A stretch of 64,000 bases of DNA from an uncultured Erysipelotrichaceae bacterium (lineage in GTDB: Bacteria > Bacillota_I > Bacilli_A > Erysipelotrichales > Erysipelotrichaceae), in contig CANOSP010000001.1 in the NCBI GenBank assembly GCA_947569705.1, positions 186,001-250,000 on the forward strand, read 5' to 3'. A program made the translations under genes and the position numbers. How positions within the stretch are numbered: the first letter of the stretch is position 1; the number at the start of each line of letters is the position of its first letter. Positions 43,187-51,602 of the stretch are shown here, in pieces. The notes beneath the pieces are model-generated. The model ran no database searches, was not told the DNA's origin, and worked only from the letters and a program-made list of their open reading frames with translations.

Positions 43187-43822
43187 ATGAAAAGAATCTT
43201 TCTGTTAGTCATTGTATCTCTGTGCTTGTATGCCTGTATGAACCAAAGTGATCCGATAACCAAACCGGCTTCCTCAATGATTCAAGAGGATATCAGCTTT
43301 CATTCAATGGTTAGTGAAGCTGCCGATGATGAAGGCTGTGAATACGCTCAAAAACAAAAGGAATTGCTTGCGTATATCAGACAACATAATGATCATCAGA
43401 TCGTCAAACTGAGTGACACCATGAGTGATGAAGAACTGATTCAAGCTTTGGAACAACTGTCTTATCATAAGGTTATTCTGCCTGTATATTCTAAGAATAA
43501 AAAACATGAGGTGGGAATTAAGGTGTATTATGCAAAAGCAGCGAACTCTCAAACTGTACAACAAATCATGTACGTTTCTTTGGATTCCGTTCTTAATAAG
43601 CCAAAGAAGCAGTTTCAGGGAGAAGTTTTTATCCATTTAGAAGCTTGCGATCGGATTCATTATATTGTGAACGGTACGTTTTATGTAAGCGGTGAAGCAA
43701 CGGTAAACCAACTGCTTGATACCAATAACTGTGATTCGCTTTCTGCGATTTATGAACTAAGCAATCCCTATCATTTCTATGATTCGATCTACGCAGACGG
43801 AAATATTCAGTTAGAACAATAA
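43187..43822 (+). CDS. putative lipoprotein of unknown function
   Basis: A 211-residue secreted protein with a short signal peptide and lipobox 'CLYAC' (Cys near residue 16). The mature part is mixed alpha/beta with 'IRQHNDHQIVKLSDTMSDEE'. No family is recognised. The frame is open upstream to 43115, but GGGAG (43174-43178) eight bases before ATG 43187 and the proper lipoprotein signal from there decide the start. A terminator follows. Confidence 0.7.
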   Translation: MKRIFLLVIVSLCLYACMNQSDPITKPASSMIQEDISFHSMVSEAADDEGCEYAQKQKELLAYIRQHNDHQIVKLSDTMSDEELIQALEQLSYHKVILPVYSKNKKHEVGIKVYYAKAANSQTVQQIMYVSLDSVLNKPKKQFQGEVFIHLEACDRIHYIVNGTFYVSGEATVNQLLDTNNCDSLSAIYELSNPYHFYDSIYADGNIQLEQ

Positions 43823-43833
43823 TTAATAATGGA

Positions 43834-43861
43834 AGATGGGTACTGTACCTGTCTTTTTTTT
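43834..43861 (+). terminator. terminator after the second lipoprotein gene
   Basis: AGATGGG pairs with CCTGTCT (G-U pairs included) around TACTGTA, followed by eight Ts. The next 130 bases to the promoter at 43992 are AT-rich with no feature seen. Confidence 0.7.
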
Positions 43862-43991
43862 CGGATCTGTATTAAAGATAATTTTAAATCAGTTATTATT
43901 TATTATCAGTAATAAGAATGTATTCAATAAGTTCTGTTTTTATCTAAAAACAAATTTTAGAGCAGTTATGATATAAAAAAAAATCCGCTTA

Positions 43992-44000
43992 TGATATAAT
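43992..44000 (+). promoter_or_regulatory. extended -10 promoter for the DUF2779 gene
   Basis: TGA plus TATAAT (43995-44000) with no clear -35. A near copy of the sequence TTATGATATAA sits 24 bp upstream. Confidence 0.5.
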
Positions 44001-44021
44001 TTACATATAAAGGAGTAGTCT

Positions 44022-45524
44022 ATGCACCTAACTGATATAAAAAACTATGAACGATGTAAGCGAATGCTATGGCTGAATCATTATGAACCTAAAAATTCTT
44101 TTCCCTTAGTATATTATAATGAATCTTTAATCACCTTGGTCAAGGAATATTTTCATTTAACAACATATTTTGAAGGAAAACCGGGAGATGAAAGTGATCA
44201 AGCACTTAAAGCGATGCAAGAATATGATACATTAATCAATGCTCGTTTTGTTTATAATGACTTAAGAGTTCATTTGCCGTTGATGATGAAGGAAGAAAAC
44301 GGCTGGAGTGTATATTTCACTTATGCGTCCTGTTATCCAAGAGAAAGTCAGGCAGGAAAGCTGGCAGATAAATTGGCAGTTGTGAAAGCATGCGGTGTAT
44401 CAATCAGCGATGTGAAAATCATTCACTTAAATCCTGATTATATTCGTAAGGATGAATTGGATGTACAGGCGTTATTAATCATCACTCCGTATTTATATAA
44501 TAAGCGTAATAACGGTTTTCATACAGTGACAGAGTTGATGGAGCGACATCAGCGAAATGTATTTGAAGCGATACCTGAGATTAATAGGATTCTTAATGAG
44601 AACTGTCCGAAAGCGAAATTATCGCAAAACTGCACGAAAAGCTTTAAATGTCCGTATTACGCAGAATGCTTTGCGGATTTAGATTATGATACCTCAGTAT
44701 TGTATTTGATGCAGAGCGCACAAAAATACACTCTTTATGATCAGGGAAAGCTGGATATTAAATATGTGAAACCTGAGCATTTAGAGGGAACACGGATGCA
44801 GTATGCACAAATGATGGCATATCGCAACAATGGATTCTATATGGATCATTTCGCATTAAAAAACTGGGTAAATGAAAATATTACATATCCGCTATCTTAT
44901 TTGGATTTTGAATGGGAAACCTTTGTATATCCGCCGTATTCCGGTATGAAGCCGTATGATGTATTGGTGTTTCAATATTCCCTGCATGTGGAAGAAACAG
45001 CGAATGCAAAGCTTTCTCATGAACAGTTTATCGGTGACAAAGATTGCCGCATTGCCTTTATCGAACATTTATTGGCACATATTCCGAACAGCGGTACGAT
45101 CCTTGTTTATAATATGGAAGGGGCGGAGAAATTACGTTTAAAGCAGCTGAGTGAACAATTCCCGCAATATGCAGAGGCTTTAAATGCCTTATGTGAGCGC
45201 ATGGTAGATCTCTCATTGCCGTTTGAAGCGGGATGTATTTATGACATTAGAATGCATGGCTATCATTCCTTGAAAAAGCTGGTTGAAGTATTTCACGACT
45301 TTGATTATCACACATTGGCAATTTCTCAGGGTCTGCAGGCGGCTGAAAGCTGGCGATTGTTACAGGAAGAAACGGCAGATAAGGAAACGATTCGCAAGCA
45401 GCTGTTTGAATACTGCAGTATGGATACGTATTCCGAGTATTTGATTTTTCATAAAATGATTGAATTTATCGAACAGAAACAAGTACCACAACAGTTGAAA
45501 GAAAAAATCACAATAAATATATAA
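44022..45524 (+). CDS. DUF2779 protein: Cas4-like nuclease region plus RNase H-like exonuclease region
   Basis: The 500-residue product matches DUF2779. The N-terminal half begins 'LTDIKNYERCKRMLWL', a start typical of PD-(D/E)XK/Cas4-like nucleases, and carries a cysteine group around residues 200-215 (C-x6-C-x5-C, then more) that could hold an iron-sulfur cluster. The C-terminal half begins 'YLDFEWETF' (acidic residues near 294) and has 'YCSMDTYSEY' near the end, consistent with a DnaQ/RNase H-like DEDD exonuclease. Function is unknown; a nucleic-acid processing role is likely. It is not near CRISPR. AGGAG precedes ATG 44022. Confidence 0.8.
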   Translation: MHLTDIKNYERCKRMLWLNHYEPKNSFPLVYYNESLITLVKEYFHLTTYFEGKPGDESDQALKAMQEYDTLINARFVYNDLRVHLPLMMKEENGWSVYFTYASCYPRESQAGKLADKLAVVKACGVSISDVKIIHLNPDYIRKDELDVQALLIITPYLYNKRNNGFHTVTELMERHQRNVFEAIPEINRILNENCPKAKLSQNCTKSFKCPYYAECFADLDYDTSVLYLMQSAQKYTLYDQGKLDIKYVKPEHLEGTRMQYAQMMAYRNNGFYMDHFALKNWVNENITYPLSYLDFEWETFVYPPYSGMKPYDVLVFQYSLHVEETANAKLSHEQFIGDKDCRIAFIEHLLAHIPNSGTILVYNMEGAEKLRLKQLSEQFPQYAEALNALCERMVDLSLPFEAGCIYDIRMHGYHSLKKLVEVFHDFDYHTLAISQGLQAAESWRLLQEETADKETIRKQLFEYCSMDTYSEYLIFHKMIEFIEQKQVPQQLKEKITINI

Positions 45525-45542
45525 AAGGAAGAAAAGGGAAGC

Positions 45543-45573
45543 TTGACTTAGAGTTCACTTTAAGTGATATACT
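45543..45573 (+). promoter_or_regulatory. MerR-type autoregulated promoter and operator
   Basis: TTGACT (45543-45548), 19-bp spacer, TATACT (45568-45573). The spacer holds the 7-4-7 dyad CTTAGAG-TTCA-CTTTAAG (45547-45564). The left half and spacing are identical to the DUF3737 promoter at 35767. The known AdhR operator has the form CTTAAAG-N4-CTTTAAG. Confidence 0.85.
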
Positions 45574-45596
45574 GTAGCGAAAGAAGGAGAGTTATT

Positions 45597-45992
45597 ATGC
45601 GAATAAATGAGGTAAGTAAAGAGTTTGGTTTGAGTCAGGATACCCTTCGTTATTATGAGCGAATCGGTCTGATTCCGCCGGTTCCGCGCAATTCGAGCGG
45701 CATTCGTGATTATGATGAAGCATCGTTAAAATGGATCGAATTTATCAAATGTATGCGCAGCGCCGGTTTACCGATTGATAAGCTGATCGTATATGTTGAT
45801 TTATACCAGCAGGGAACAAAAACAGCAGCGGCACGCAAGCAATTATTAATTGAGGAACGCGATCGCTTAGTTGAGCGCATTACAGAACTGGAAAGCACAC
45901 TGGCACGATTAAACGGCAAGATCAAGCGATATGAAAACGGTGAATTTCATTCCAAGATTCCGGTCATTGATTGTGATCAGACAGGAGTATGA
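45597..45992 (+). CDS. AdhR-like MerR-family regulator
   Basis: A 131-residue MerR regulator: winged HTH (about 1-70, 'QDTLRYYERIGLIPPVPR'), dimerisation helix and short tail. It has the lone cysteine Cys52 in 'FIKCMRSAG', the position of the redox-active cysteine of B. subtilis AdhR, which senses aldehydes and other carbonyl electrophiles. Metal-binding cysteines are absent. The start ATG 45597 follows AAGGAGAG; the longer frame upstream would overlap its own promoter. The gene lies behind the 19-bp-spacer promoter and is likely autoregulated. The same operator at 35.77 kb indicates it also controls the DUF3737-malY operon. Confidence 0.88.
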   Translation: MRINEVSKEFGLSQDTLRYYERIGLIPPVPRNSSGIRDYDEASLKWIEFIKCMRSAGLPIDKLIVYVDLYQQGTKTAAARKQLLIEERDRLVERITELESTLARLNGKIKRYENGEFHSKIPVIDCDQTGV

Positions 45993-45993
45993 T

Positions 45994-46548
45994 ATGAAAA
46001 CAAAAAAATTGACTTTTGCGTCCTTATGTCTGTCAATAGCGGTACTGTTGCCGCAGTTGTTTCATTTACTGGGGATGCAGCAAGCGGGACAGGTGTTTCT
46101 GCCGATGCATATTCCGGTATTATTGGGCGGTTTATTATTAGGGTGGCAATACGGTGCTTTAGTGGGTGTTACGTCACCGTTCATCAGCTGCTTGCTTACG
46201 GGAATGCCGAGCAGTGAACGAGTGCTTTTCATGATGGCAGAACTAAGTGCTTATGGTTTGGTCAGCGGATTCATCTATCATCGCTTTCAAAAACATACAT
46301 TAATCCATGCATATATTGCATTAATCTTCGCGATGACGGCAGGTCGTCTCTTGTACGGTATTTCGTTAATGACTGCGGCACGCTTGTTTGATATGCCGAT
46401 CAGCGCCTTAACGCTTGTTGGTACAGCGATCATTACCGGCATTCCGGGCATTTTGACACAGCTGATGTTTTTGCCGGCACTTGTACGAGTAATTGAGAAG
46501 GGGGGAATGATGCGTGATGCTTTCGCAGTTGAAAGTCATTCAGAATAA
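45994..46548 (+). CDS. ECF transporter S component (substrate unknown)
   Basis: A 184-residue membrane protein with about six helices and the S-component signature 'MHIPVLLGGLLLGWQYGALVG' with 'LLTGMP'. S components bind a vitamin or trace metabolite and dock on a shared energising module (EcfA/A'/T), which must be encoded elsewhere. ATG 45994 follows AGGAG by six bases and is one base after the merR stop. The substrate cannot be read from sequence. It overlaps the DUF1893 gene, a pairing I have seen in annotations of clostridial genomes. Confidence 0.8.
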   Translation: MKTKKLTFASLCLSIAVLLPQLFHLLGMQQAGQVFLPMHIPVLLGGLLLGWQYGALVGVTSPFISCLLTGMPSSERVLFMMAELSAYGLVSGFIYHRFQKHTLIHAYIALIFAMTAGRLLYGISLMTAARLFDMPISALTLVGTAIITGIPGILTQLMFLPALVRVIEKGGMMRDAFAVESHSE

Positions 46549-46957
46549 TGCCGGATACACACTGTGCGCACAAAAAGCACAGCGGCTGTTTGTATCTCAT
46601 GAGCGCGGAATCGCTCCGATTATGAGACAGCTTGCGAGGGATCCGCTCTATTTTCAAGACTGCGTGATTATCGATCGAGTGATCGGTAAGGCAGCGGCGA
46701 TGCTGTACCATCGCTCACAGGCTGCTTATATTCATGCATGTTTGATGAGTGAAGGGGCGGAAGCGTATCTGCGGTGCCATCATATTGCCTTTTCCTATGA
46801 TGAGTTATGTCCGTATATCATCAATCGAACTCATGACGGTATGTGTCCGATGGAAGCGTGTGTGCAGGAAACAGAGGATGCGGAAGCAGCATATCATGCA
46901 TTAAAGAAAAAGCTTGCTTCATTGCAATCACAGATTAATCAAAGTGAAAGGATGTGA
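46514..46957 (+). CDS. DUF1893 domain protein
   Basis: A 147-residue protein with the DUF1893 pattern: 'RGIAPIMRQL', 'DCVIIDRVIGKAAAML' and, in its C-terminal part, 'CPMEACVQETEDAEAAYHAL'. The fold resembles cytidine-deaminase-like proteins, but no catalytic role is established. GTG 46514 (or ATG 46517) follows a G-rich ribosome binding site inside the ECF gene, so translation is coupled. Membership in the AdhR-like operon is the only functional clue. Confidence 0.8.
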   Translation: MMLSQLKVIQNNAGYTLCAQKAQRLFVSHERGIAPIMRQLARDPLYFQDCVIIDRVIGKAAAMLYHRSQAAYIHACLMSEGAEAYLRCHHIAFSYDELCPYIINRTHDGMCPMEACVQETEDAEAAYHALKKKLASLQSQINQSERM

Positions 46958-46961
46958 ACAA

Positions 46962-47192
46962 ATGAAAAAACTTACCGGTTTCACCGATATTTTATTGACA
47001 ATCATTGTATTTGTGACGATATTTCGCAGTTATTTTTGGTTAAGCGATCTGCTTTTCTATCAACATCGATTTTTGAATCTTTCTTTTCTGAACGATGATC
47101 AATTGGGTTTTGTAATTCTGTTGATATATATCGCCATTGTATTTCCCTGTACATTGTTGTTAATTAAATGGCTGTTGAATCGATTGAAATAA
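46962..47192 (+). CDS. small two-helix membrane protein
   Basis: A 76-residue protein with two hydrophobic segments (about residues 6-30 and 48-70) and no recognised motif. ATG 46962 follows AAAGG by ten bases and lies four bases after the DUF1893 stop. Being last in the merR-ECF-DUF1893 operon suggests a membrane accessory role. The 77-codon length and lack of homology that I can recall limit confidence. Confidence 0.65.
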   Translation: MKKLTGFTDILLTIIVFVTIFRSYFWLSDLLFYQHRFLNLSFLNDDQLGFVILLIYIAIVFPCTLLLIKWLLNRLK

Positions 47193-47210
47193 TTAAACAG
47201 TCTTTGATAA

Positions 47211-47239
47211 AATCTTCACTGTTACGGTGAAGTTTTTTA
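47211..47239 (+). terminator. terminator after the merR-ECF operon
   Basis: CTTCAC (47214-47219), 7-base loop, GTGAAG (47227-47232), followed by six Ts. Confidence 0.8.
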
Positions 47240-47303
47240 TTTTTATAGGACTTTGATTGTACAAGCCAAGAAACTTCGGCATACGATAGGTTGAGGTGAT
47301 TAA

Positions 47304-48329
47304 ATGGCAAAGCCAATTATAGATGTCAGTGAGCATAACGGTGCGATCAACTGGGAAACGGTCAAAACACAGGTTGACGGTGCGATTATTCGCTGCGGTT
47401 ACGGCGGTAATATTGTATCACAGGATGATAAACAATACCTACGTAATGTACGGGAATGTACAAGATTAGGCATTCCGTTCGGTGTTTATTTATTTTCCTA
47501 TGCACGAAGTGCTGCAGAAGCCAAGAATGAGGCTGAGCATGTACTGCGTTTAGTAAAAGGTTGGAATTTATCACTTCCGATCTATTATGATTTAGAATAC
47601 AGCAGCTACGTCGGAGATATGCCGGCATCCTTGTATTCACAGATTGCGACCGCATTCTGCGAGCGCATCGAAGCGGTCGGCGGGTATGTCGGAATCTATG
47701 CGAATTTAGATTATTGGAACAACAAGCTGATGAATGTCAATGCCTACTCAAGATGGCTTGCGCAATGGGGAGCTGCGCCGACATTCGATAAAAAGTTTAT
47801 GTTATGGCAATATACAAGTGACGGAAAGATCAACGGAAGCAGCGCAAGAACCGATCTTAATCGTTATTACGGCAACTTTTTAACGATGGCAGGGAAACAA
47901 AATCATTTCGGCGGTACAACTCCCGATCCAAAGCCGGAACCGCCGGAATTAAAGCACAAAGTCGGTGAGGAAGTGCGTTTCAGAGCATTGTATCGCTCAT
48001 CGGATTCAATCGTACCGATCACTGATATTGCGGTTCATAAAGGCACCATCACTAAGATCATAGCGAAGGCACGCAATCCGTACTTGATCAATAACGGAAC
48101 CGGATGGGTCAATGATGCGGTCATTATCACTGATCAACCAACGACACTTAAGGTTTATGATCTTGTAAGGGTTAAGCCGAATGCGAAAGATTATGATGGG
48201 AATTCTTTGGCACCGTTCGTTTATCAAACCGTTTATGAGGTAATGGAAATTACCGGTGATCGTGTTGTGATCGGCAAAGACAATCAGGTGACAGCTGCTG
48301 TTGCCGCAAACAATTTAATCAAGGTGTAA
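47304..48329 (+). CDS. GH25 lysozyme, phage-endolysin type
   Basis: The N-terminal 200 residues are a GH25 muramidase: 'PIIDVSEHNGAINW' (Asp7), 'IYYDLEYS' (Asp96, Glu98) and 'LWQYTSDG'. A short Pro-rich linker ('PDPKPEPPE') leads to two SH3-like wall-binding regions of about 55 residues each, the first with 'TITKIIAKARNPYLINNGTGW'. There is no signal peptide. This build is typical of clostridial phage endolysins released by a holin, yet no phage genes adjoin. It may be a domesticated endolysin, for example for mother-cell lysis. GAGGTGA precedes ATG 47304. Confidence 0.88.
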   Translation: MAKPIIDVSEHNGAINWETVKTQVDGAIIRCGYGGNIVSQDDKQYLRNVRECTRLGIPFGVYLFSYARSAAEAKNEAEHVLRLVKGWNLSLPIYYDLEYSSYVGDMPASLYSQIATAFCERIEAVGGYVGIYANLDYWNNKLMNVNAYSRWLAQWGAAPTFDKKFMLWQYTSDGKINGSSARTDLNRYYGNFLTMAGKQNHFGGTTPDPKPEPPELKHKVGEEVRFRALYRSSDSIVPITDIAVHKGTITKIIAKARNPYLINNGTGWVNDAVIITDQPTTLKVYDLVRVKPNAKDYDGNSLAPFVYQTVYEVMEITGDRVVIGKDNQVTAAVAANNLIKV

Positions 48330-48330
48330 A

Positions 48331-48354
48331 AGCATCGCTTCGGCGATGTTTTTT
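48331..48354 (+). terminator. terminator after the GH25 gene, UUCG tetraloop
   Basis: CATCGC, loop TTCG, GCGATG (48333-48348), followed by six Ts. The UUCG loop makes it very stable. Confidence 0.85.
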
Positions 48355-48485
48355 ATCAAGCTGATAAACAGATGATTCATTGTGATATTTTCATAAACAG
48401 AATCAGCCGATCATAAATAATCCTCAAAGGAATGACAAAAAGCAGTGCTGACACTCATATACTGAACTGAAATGAGGGATTTTTT

Positions 48486-49472
48486 ATGCGTAAACTGTTA
48501 ATCTGCGGTATTTTGTTTATGACCTGTATATGTAATGTACACGCGCAAAGCTATTGCGTGATGAACGGAAATGACGGCAGTGTAGTAGAATCCGAACAAA
48601 TGCACAAAACCCAAAGTGTAGCGAGTATTTCAAAAATAATGACAGCGATCGTGGCGATTGAGGAAGGAAAGCTTGATGATTACTGGCAGGTCAGCGAAGC
48701 AATTCGTCAGGTCAACGGCTCCAGTATTTACTTAAAGGTCGGTGATGAGGTCACACTGCGTGATCTGTTATATGGCTTGATGTTACGAAGCGGGAATGAT
48801 GCGGCGGTGGAAATTGCCGAACATGTCGGCGGCAGTATGGATCAATTCGTGGTCAAGATGAATGAAAAGGCAAAAGCCATCGGTATGAATGATACGGTAT
48901 TTCATAATCCCAGCGGCTTAGATGAAACCGACGGCGGTAATATTTCAAGCGCCTATGATATGGCACTGTTAATGCGTTATGCAATGCAAAATAATACATT
49001 TAAAGAAATTGCCGGAAGCAAATACTATGATTTTAAGGGAAATCGCTGGATGAATAAAAATAAGCTGTTGTTTACCTTTGACAATGCCACTGCCGGAAAA
49101 ACCGGGTATACGAAAAAAGCCGGCAGAACACTTGTATCCTGTGCTTCGGAAAATGATGTAGAATCAATCGTGGTTACGCTTGATATGGGCGGTGATTTTG
49201 CCTTTCATCAAACCAAACATGAACAACAACTGAATGATTATGAGGCTTATCCAATCATTAAGGCAGGTACGTATCAACTGAATCAATATGAATTTGAAAT
49301 TGATAAAACGATTTTTATTCCGATAAAAAAAGCTGAGGAATTGGAATTGACCGTAACGAGCCGCATTGAGAATCATCTTTTAAAGATCACGGTAAAAAAA
49401 GCGGATATGATTCTTGAATACGAATATACCGGTAAAAAGATCAATAAGCAAAAGGGTGGGTGGTTCTCATGA
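48486..49472 (+). CDS. D-alanyl-D-alanine carboxypeptidase (sporulation type)
   Basis: A 328-residue penicillin-binding protein of the S11 family with signal peptide (about 1-20), active site 'ASISKIM' (Ser near 48), SGN near 102 and KTG near 205, followed by a C-terminal beta domain. No C-terminal amphipathic anchor is visible. The operon order dac-spmA-spmB then rluB matches Bacillus dacB-spmA-spmB, so it probably trims spore-cortex peptidoglycan in the mother cell. CATATACT at 48456-48463 resembles a sigma-E -10, but the -35 is poor. GAGGG precedes ATG 48486. Confidence 0.9.
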   Translation: MRKLLICGILFMTCICNVHAQSYCVMNGNDGSVVESEQMHKTQSVASISKIMTAIVAIEEGKLDDYWQVSEAIRQVNGSSIYLKVGDEVTLRDLLYGLMLRSGNDAAVEIAEHVGGSMDQFVVKMNEKAKAIGMNDTVFHNPSGLDETDGGNISSAYDMALLMRYAMQNNTFKEIAGSKYYDFKGNRWMNKNKLLFTFDNATAGKTGYTKKAGRTLVSCASENDVESIVVTLDMGGDFAFHQTKHEQQLNDYEAYPIIKAGTYQLNQYEFEIDKTIFIPIKKAEELELTVTSRIENHLLKITVKKADMILEYEYTGKKINKQKGGWFS

Positions 49473-50041
49473 ATATACTATGGCTGATCATGATTTGTGC
49501 CTCGCTGATTTTTGCGTTTGTCAGCGGACGAGTCGATGTCATTAATCAAGTATGCTTAAATATCGGCAAAGATACGTTTGACTTTGTCTTGCCGTTAGTA
49601 TGTACGGTATGTTTCTGGAACGGCGTGCTGTATGTCGCAAGAGAAGCGGGAATGATTGCGGCATTGGAAAAGGTATTCCATCCGTTTTTGAAATGGCTGC
49701 TTCCCGATCTTAAGGAAGATGAGGAAACACTCGGCTATGTCGCTACCAATATTACCGTAAATATGTTTGGTTTAGGCTCTGCCGCTACACCGGTCGGCTT
49801 AAAAGCGATGGAAGGAATGCAGCGCCATAATCCCAAAAAGGATACGGCATCGCGCTCGATGGTGACTTTTCTTGTATTAAACACTGCCGGAGTTACCTTA
49901 TTACCTACTACACTGATTGCGCTGCGCAGTGAGTTTCATTCATTACAAGTCACCGATTTTATGCCGTGGGCAGTGCTTTGTACGATGTTTGCGTCACTTG
50001 TCGGAATTGCTGTAGATCGGTGGTGGAATCATCGTGATTGA
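49469..50041 (+). CDS. spmA: spore maturation protein A
   Basis: SpmA is a nucleoside-recognition (Gate) domain membrane protein needed for full spore core dehydration. The 190-residue protein has about five helices and the Gate-type motif 'VNMFGLGSAATPVGLKAMEGM'. ATG 49469 overlaps the dac stop (ATGA); GGGTGG lies upstream. A GTG nine bases earlier is in frame but sits within the ribosome binding site. It overlaps spmB by eight bases. Confidence 0.92.
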   Translation: MNILWLIMICASLIFAFVSGRVDVINQVCLNIGKDTFDFVLPLVCTVCFWNGVLYVAREAGMIAALEKVFHPFLKWLLPDLKEDEETLGYVATNITVNMFGLGSAATPVGLKAMEGMQRHNPKKDTASRSMVTFLVLNTAGVTLLPTTLIALRSEFHSLQVTDFMPWAVLCTMFASLVGIAVDRWWNHRD

Positions 50042-50546
50042 CAGTACGTTGATTTTGCCGGCGCTCGTTCTACTGATTTTTATTATCGCACTTTGTAAGC
50101 GAGTTCCGGCGTACAGTGTATTTTTAACCGGTGTCAAGGACGGTATGGGCTTATTTTTAGATATATATCCGGCGCTGTTAGCGATGATGTGTGCAATATC
50201 GCTGCTGAGAGAAAGCGGCTTAATGGATATTATCTCCGGTTTATTTCAATACATCAGCACCGCTATACCTTCACAAATATGGCCGATGGTACTGTTTCGT
50301 CCGATCTCAGGAAGTGCCTCACTGGCGGTATTGATTGATATTTTCAAAACCTGCGGTGTCGATTCCTTGGCAGGTATGATGGCAAGTATTATTCAGGGCA
50401 GCACCGATACGACGGTGTATGTCATCACGCTGTATTTTTCCAGTGTCGGAATTAAAAAAATCGGCAATTCACTTTCTATCGGTCTGATTGCCGATATTGC
50501 GGGAATCGGTATGGCCATCTTTTTAACCTTGTTGATATTTGCATAA
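50034..50546 (+). CDS. spmB: spore maturation protein B
   Basis: SpmB is the partner of SpmA, with the same Gate fold. The 170-residue product has about five helices and the motif 'FRPISGSASLAVLIDIF'. The start is GTG 50034 inside the end of spmA, with GGTGG upstream. No clear terminator follows; rluB has its own promoter. Confidence 0.92.
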   Translation: MIDSTLILPALVLLIFIIALCKRVPAYSVFLTGVKDGMGLFLDIYPALLAMMCAISLLRESGLMDIISGLFQYISTAIPSQIWPMVLFRPISGSASLAVLIDIFKTCGVDSLAGMMASIIQGSTDTTVYVITLYFSSVGIKKIGNSLSIGLIADIAGIGMAIFLTLLIFA

Positions 50547-50612
50547 CAGACCTGATTTTCTTTATTTTCCTTAACAAAGCTTTCTCATCAAGATATTTTA
50601 TAAAAGATTTCT

Positions 50613-50641
50613 TTTACTTTTCGCTATATATTGTGTAAAAT
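50613..50641 (+). promoter_or_regulatory. promoter for rluB
   Basis: TTTACT (50613-50618), 17-bp spacer, TAAAAT (50636-50641). Confidence 0.6.
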
Positions 50642-50673
50642 ATAGAAAGCAAATAAAGCGAGGAAGTGAAGCT

Positions 50674-51420
50674 ATGGAGCGTTTACAAAAGGTAATAGCA
50701 CAGGCAGGTGTTGCGTCACGCCGCAAGGCAGAGGTTTTGATCAGCGAAGGCAAGGTCACGGTCAACGGTGTGATTGTCACCGAGCTTGGTACGAAAGTAA
50801 AAAGAGGCGATCAAATCAGCGTCGAGGGAAAAGCGATCGTTCGTGAAAATAAGGTGTATTTTATTATGAACAAGCCGAAAAAATGCGTTTGTACCAACGG
50901 AGAAAACGAGGATCGGCTTCGTGCGATTGATTTAATAGCCTGTGAAGAACGTATTTTTACGGTCGGAAGACTTGATTATGATACAAGCGGAGTATTGTTG
51001 TTGACAAATGACGGTGAGTTTGCGAATTTAGTAACACATCCTCGTCATCATATCCCTAAAATCTATAATTTAACGATCAACGGTGTATTAAGCAGTGAGG
51101 ATATTCGTAAAATAAAAAGCGGTATTGTGCTTGACGACGGCATGAAAACATTACCGGCAAAAATCAAGCATATCACCTATGAAAAGGAAAAGCGGCAGAC
51201 GACCTTTGATCTGACGATTGTGGAAGGGCGCAATCGTCAGGTAAAGCGTATGATGGAAGCACTCGGCTATCAAGTGCGCAGACTGCATCGCAAGCAGTTA
51301 GCTTTTTTAAGCGTATCAGATCTAAGTCAAGGCGATTACCGGATTTTAAAGCCGTTTGAAATCAAAAAGCTAAAGGCACTTGCATTAGAGGGTACCTACG
51401 AACATTTAATCGTTGAATAG
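50674..51420 (+). CDS. rluB: 23S rRNA pseudouridine synthase RluB
   Basis: A 248-residue RsuA/RluB-type enzyme that makes pseudouridine in 23S rRNA (position 2605 in E. coli numbering). It has an N-terminal S4 RNA-binding domain ('ERLQKVIAQAGVASRRKAEV') and the catalytic aspartate in 'VGRLDYDTSGVLLLTNDG' near residue 103. The position downstream of spmB is conserved in Firmicutes. GAGGAAGTGA precedes ATG 50674. Confidence 0.93.
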   Translation: MERLQKVIAQAGVASRRKAEVLISEGKVTVNGVIVTELGTKVKRGDQISVEGKAIVRENKVYFIMNKPKKCVCTNGENEDRLRAIDLIACEERIFTVGRLDYDTSGVLLLTNDGEFANLVTHPRHHIPKIYNLTINGVLSSEDIRKIKSGIVLDDGMKTLPAKIKHITYEKEKRQTTFDLTIVEGRNRQVKRMMEALGYQVRRLHRKQLAFLSVSDLSQGDYRILKPFEIKKLKALALEGTYEHLIVE

Positions 51421-51439
51421 GAAAAAATTAGATTATGAT

Positions 51440-51485
51440 ACAAGACTGATTTTATCAAACAAAGATAAATCGGTCTTGTTTTTAT
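51440..51485 (+). terminator. terminator after rluB
   Basis: A long stem pairs 51440-51456 with 51464-51479 (ACAAGAC...GTCTTGT at the base), with slight imperfections, followed by Ts. Confidence 0.8.
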
Positions 51486-51602
51486 TTATCGATAAGAAAA
51501 ATATTCTTTCAGTAAAAATGAATTATTCATATTCTTGGTTATGATACATTTTCGATACAACACCTTGTTAAAATACATGTAAATAAACAAGGAGGAATAC
51601 AG

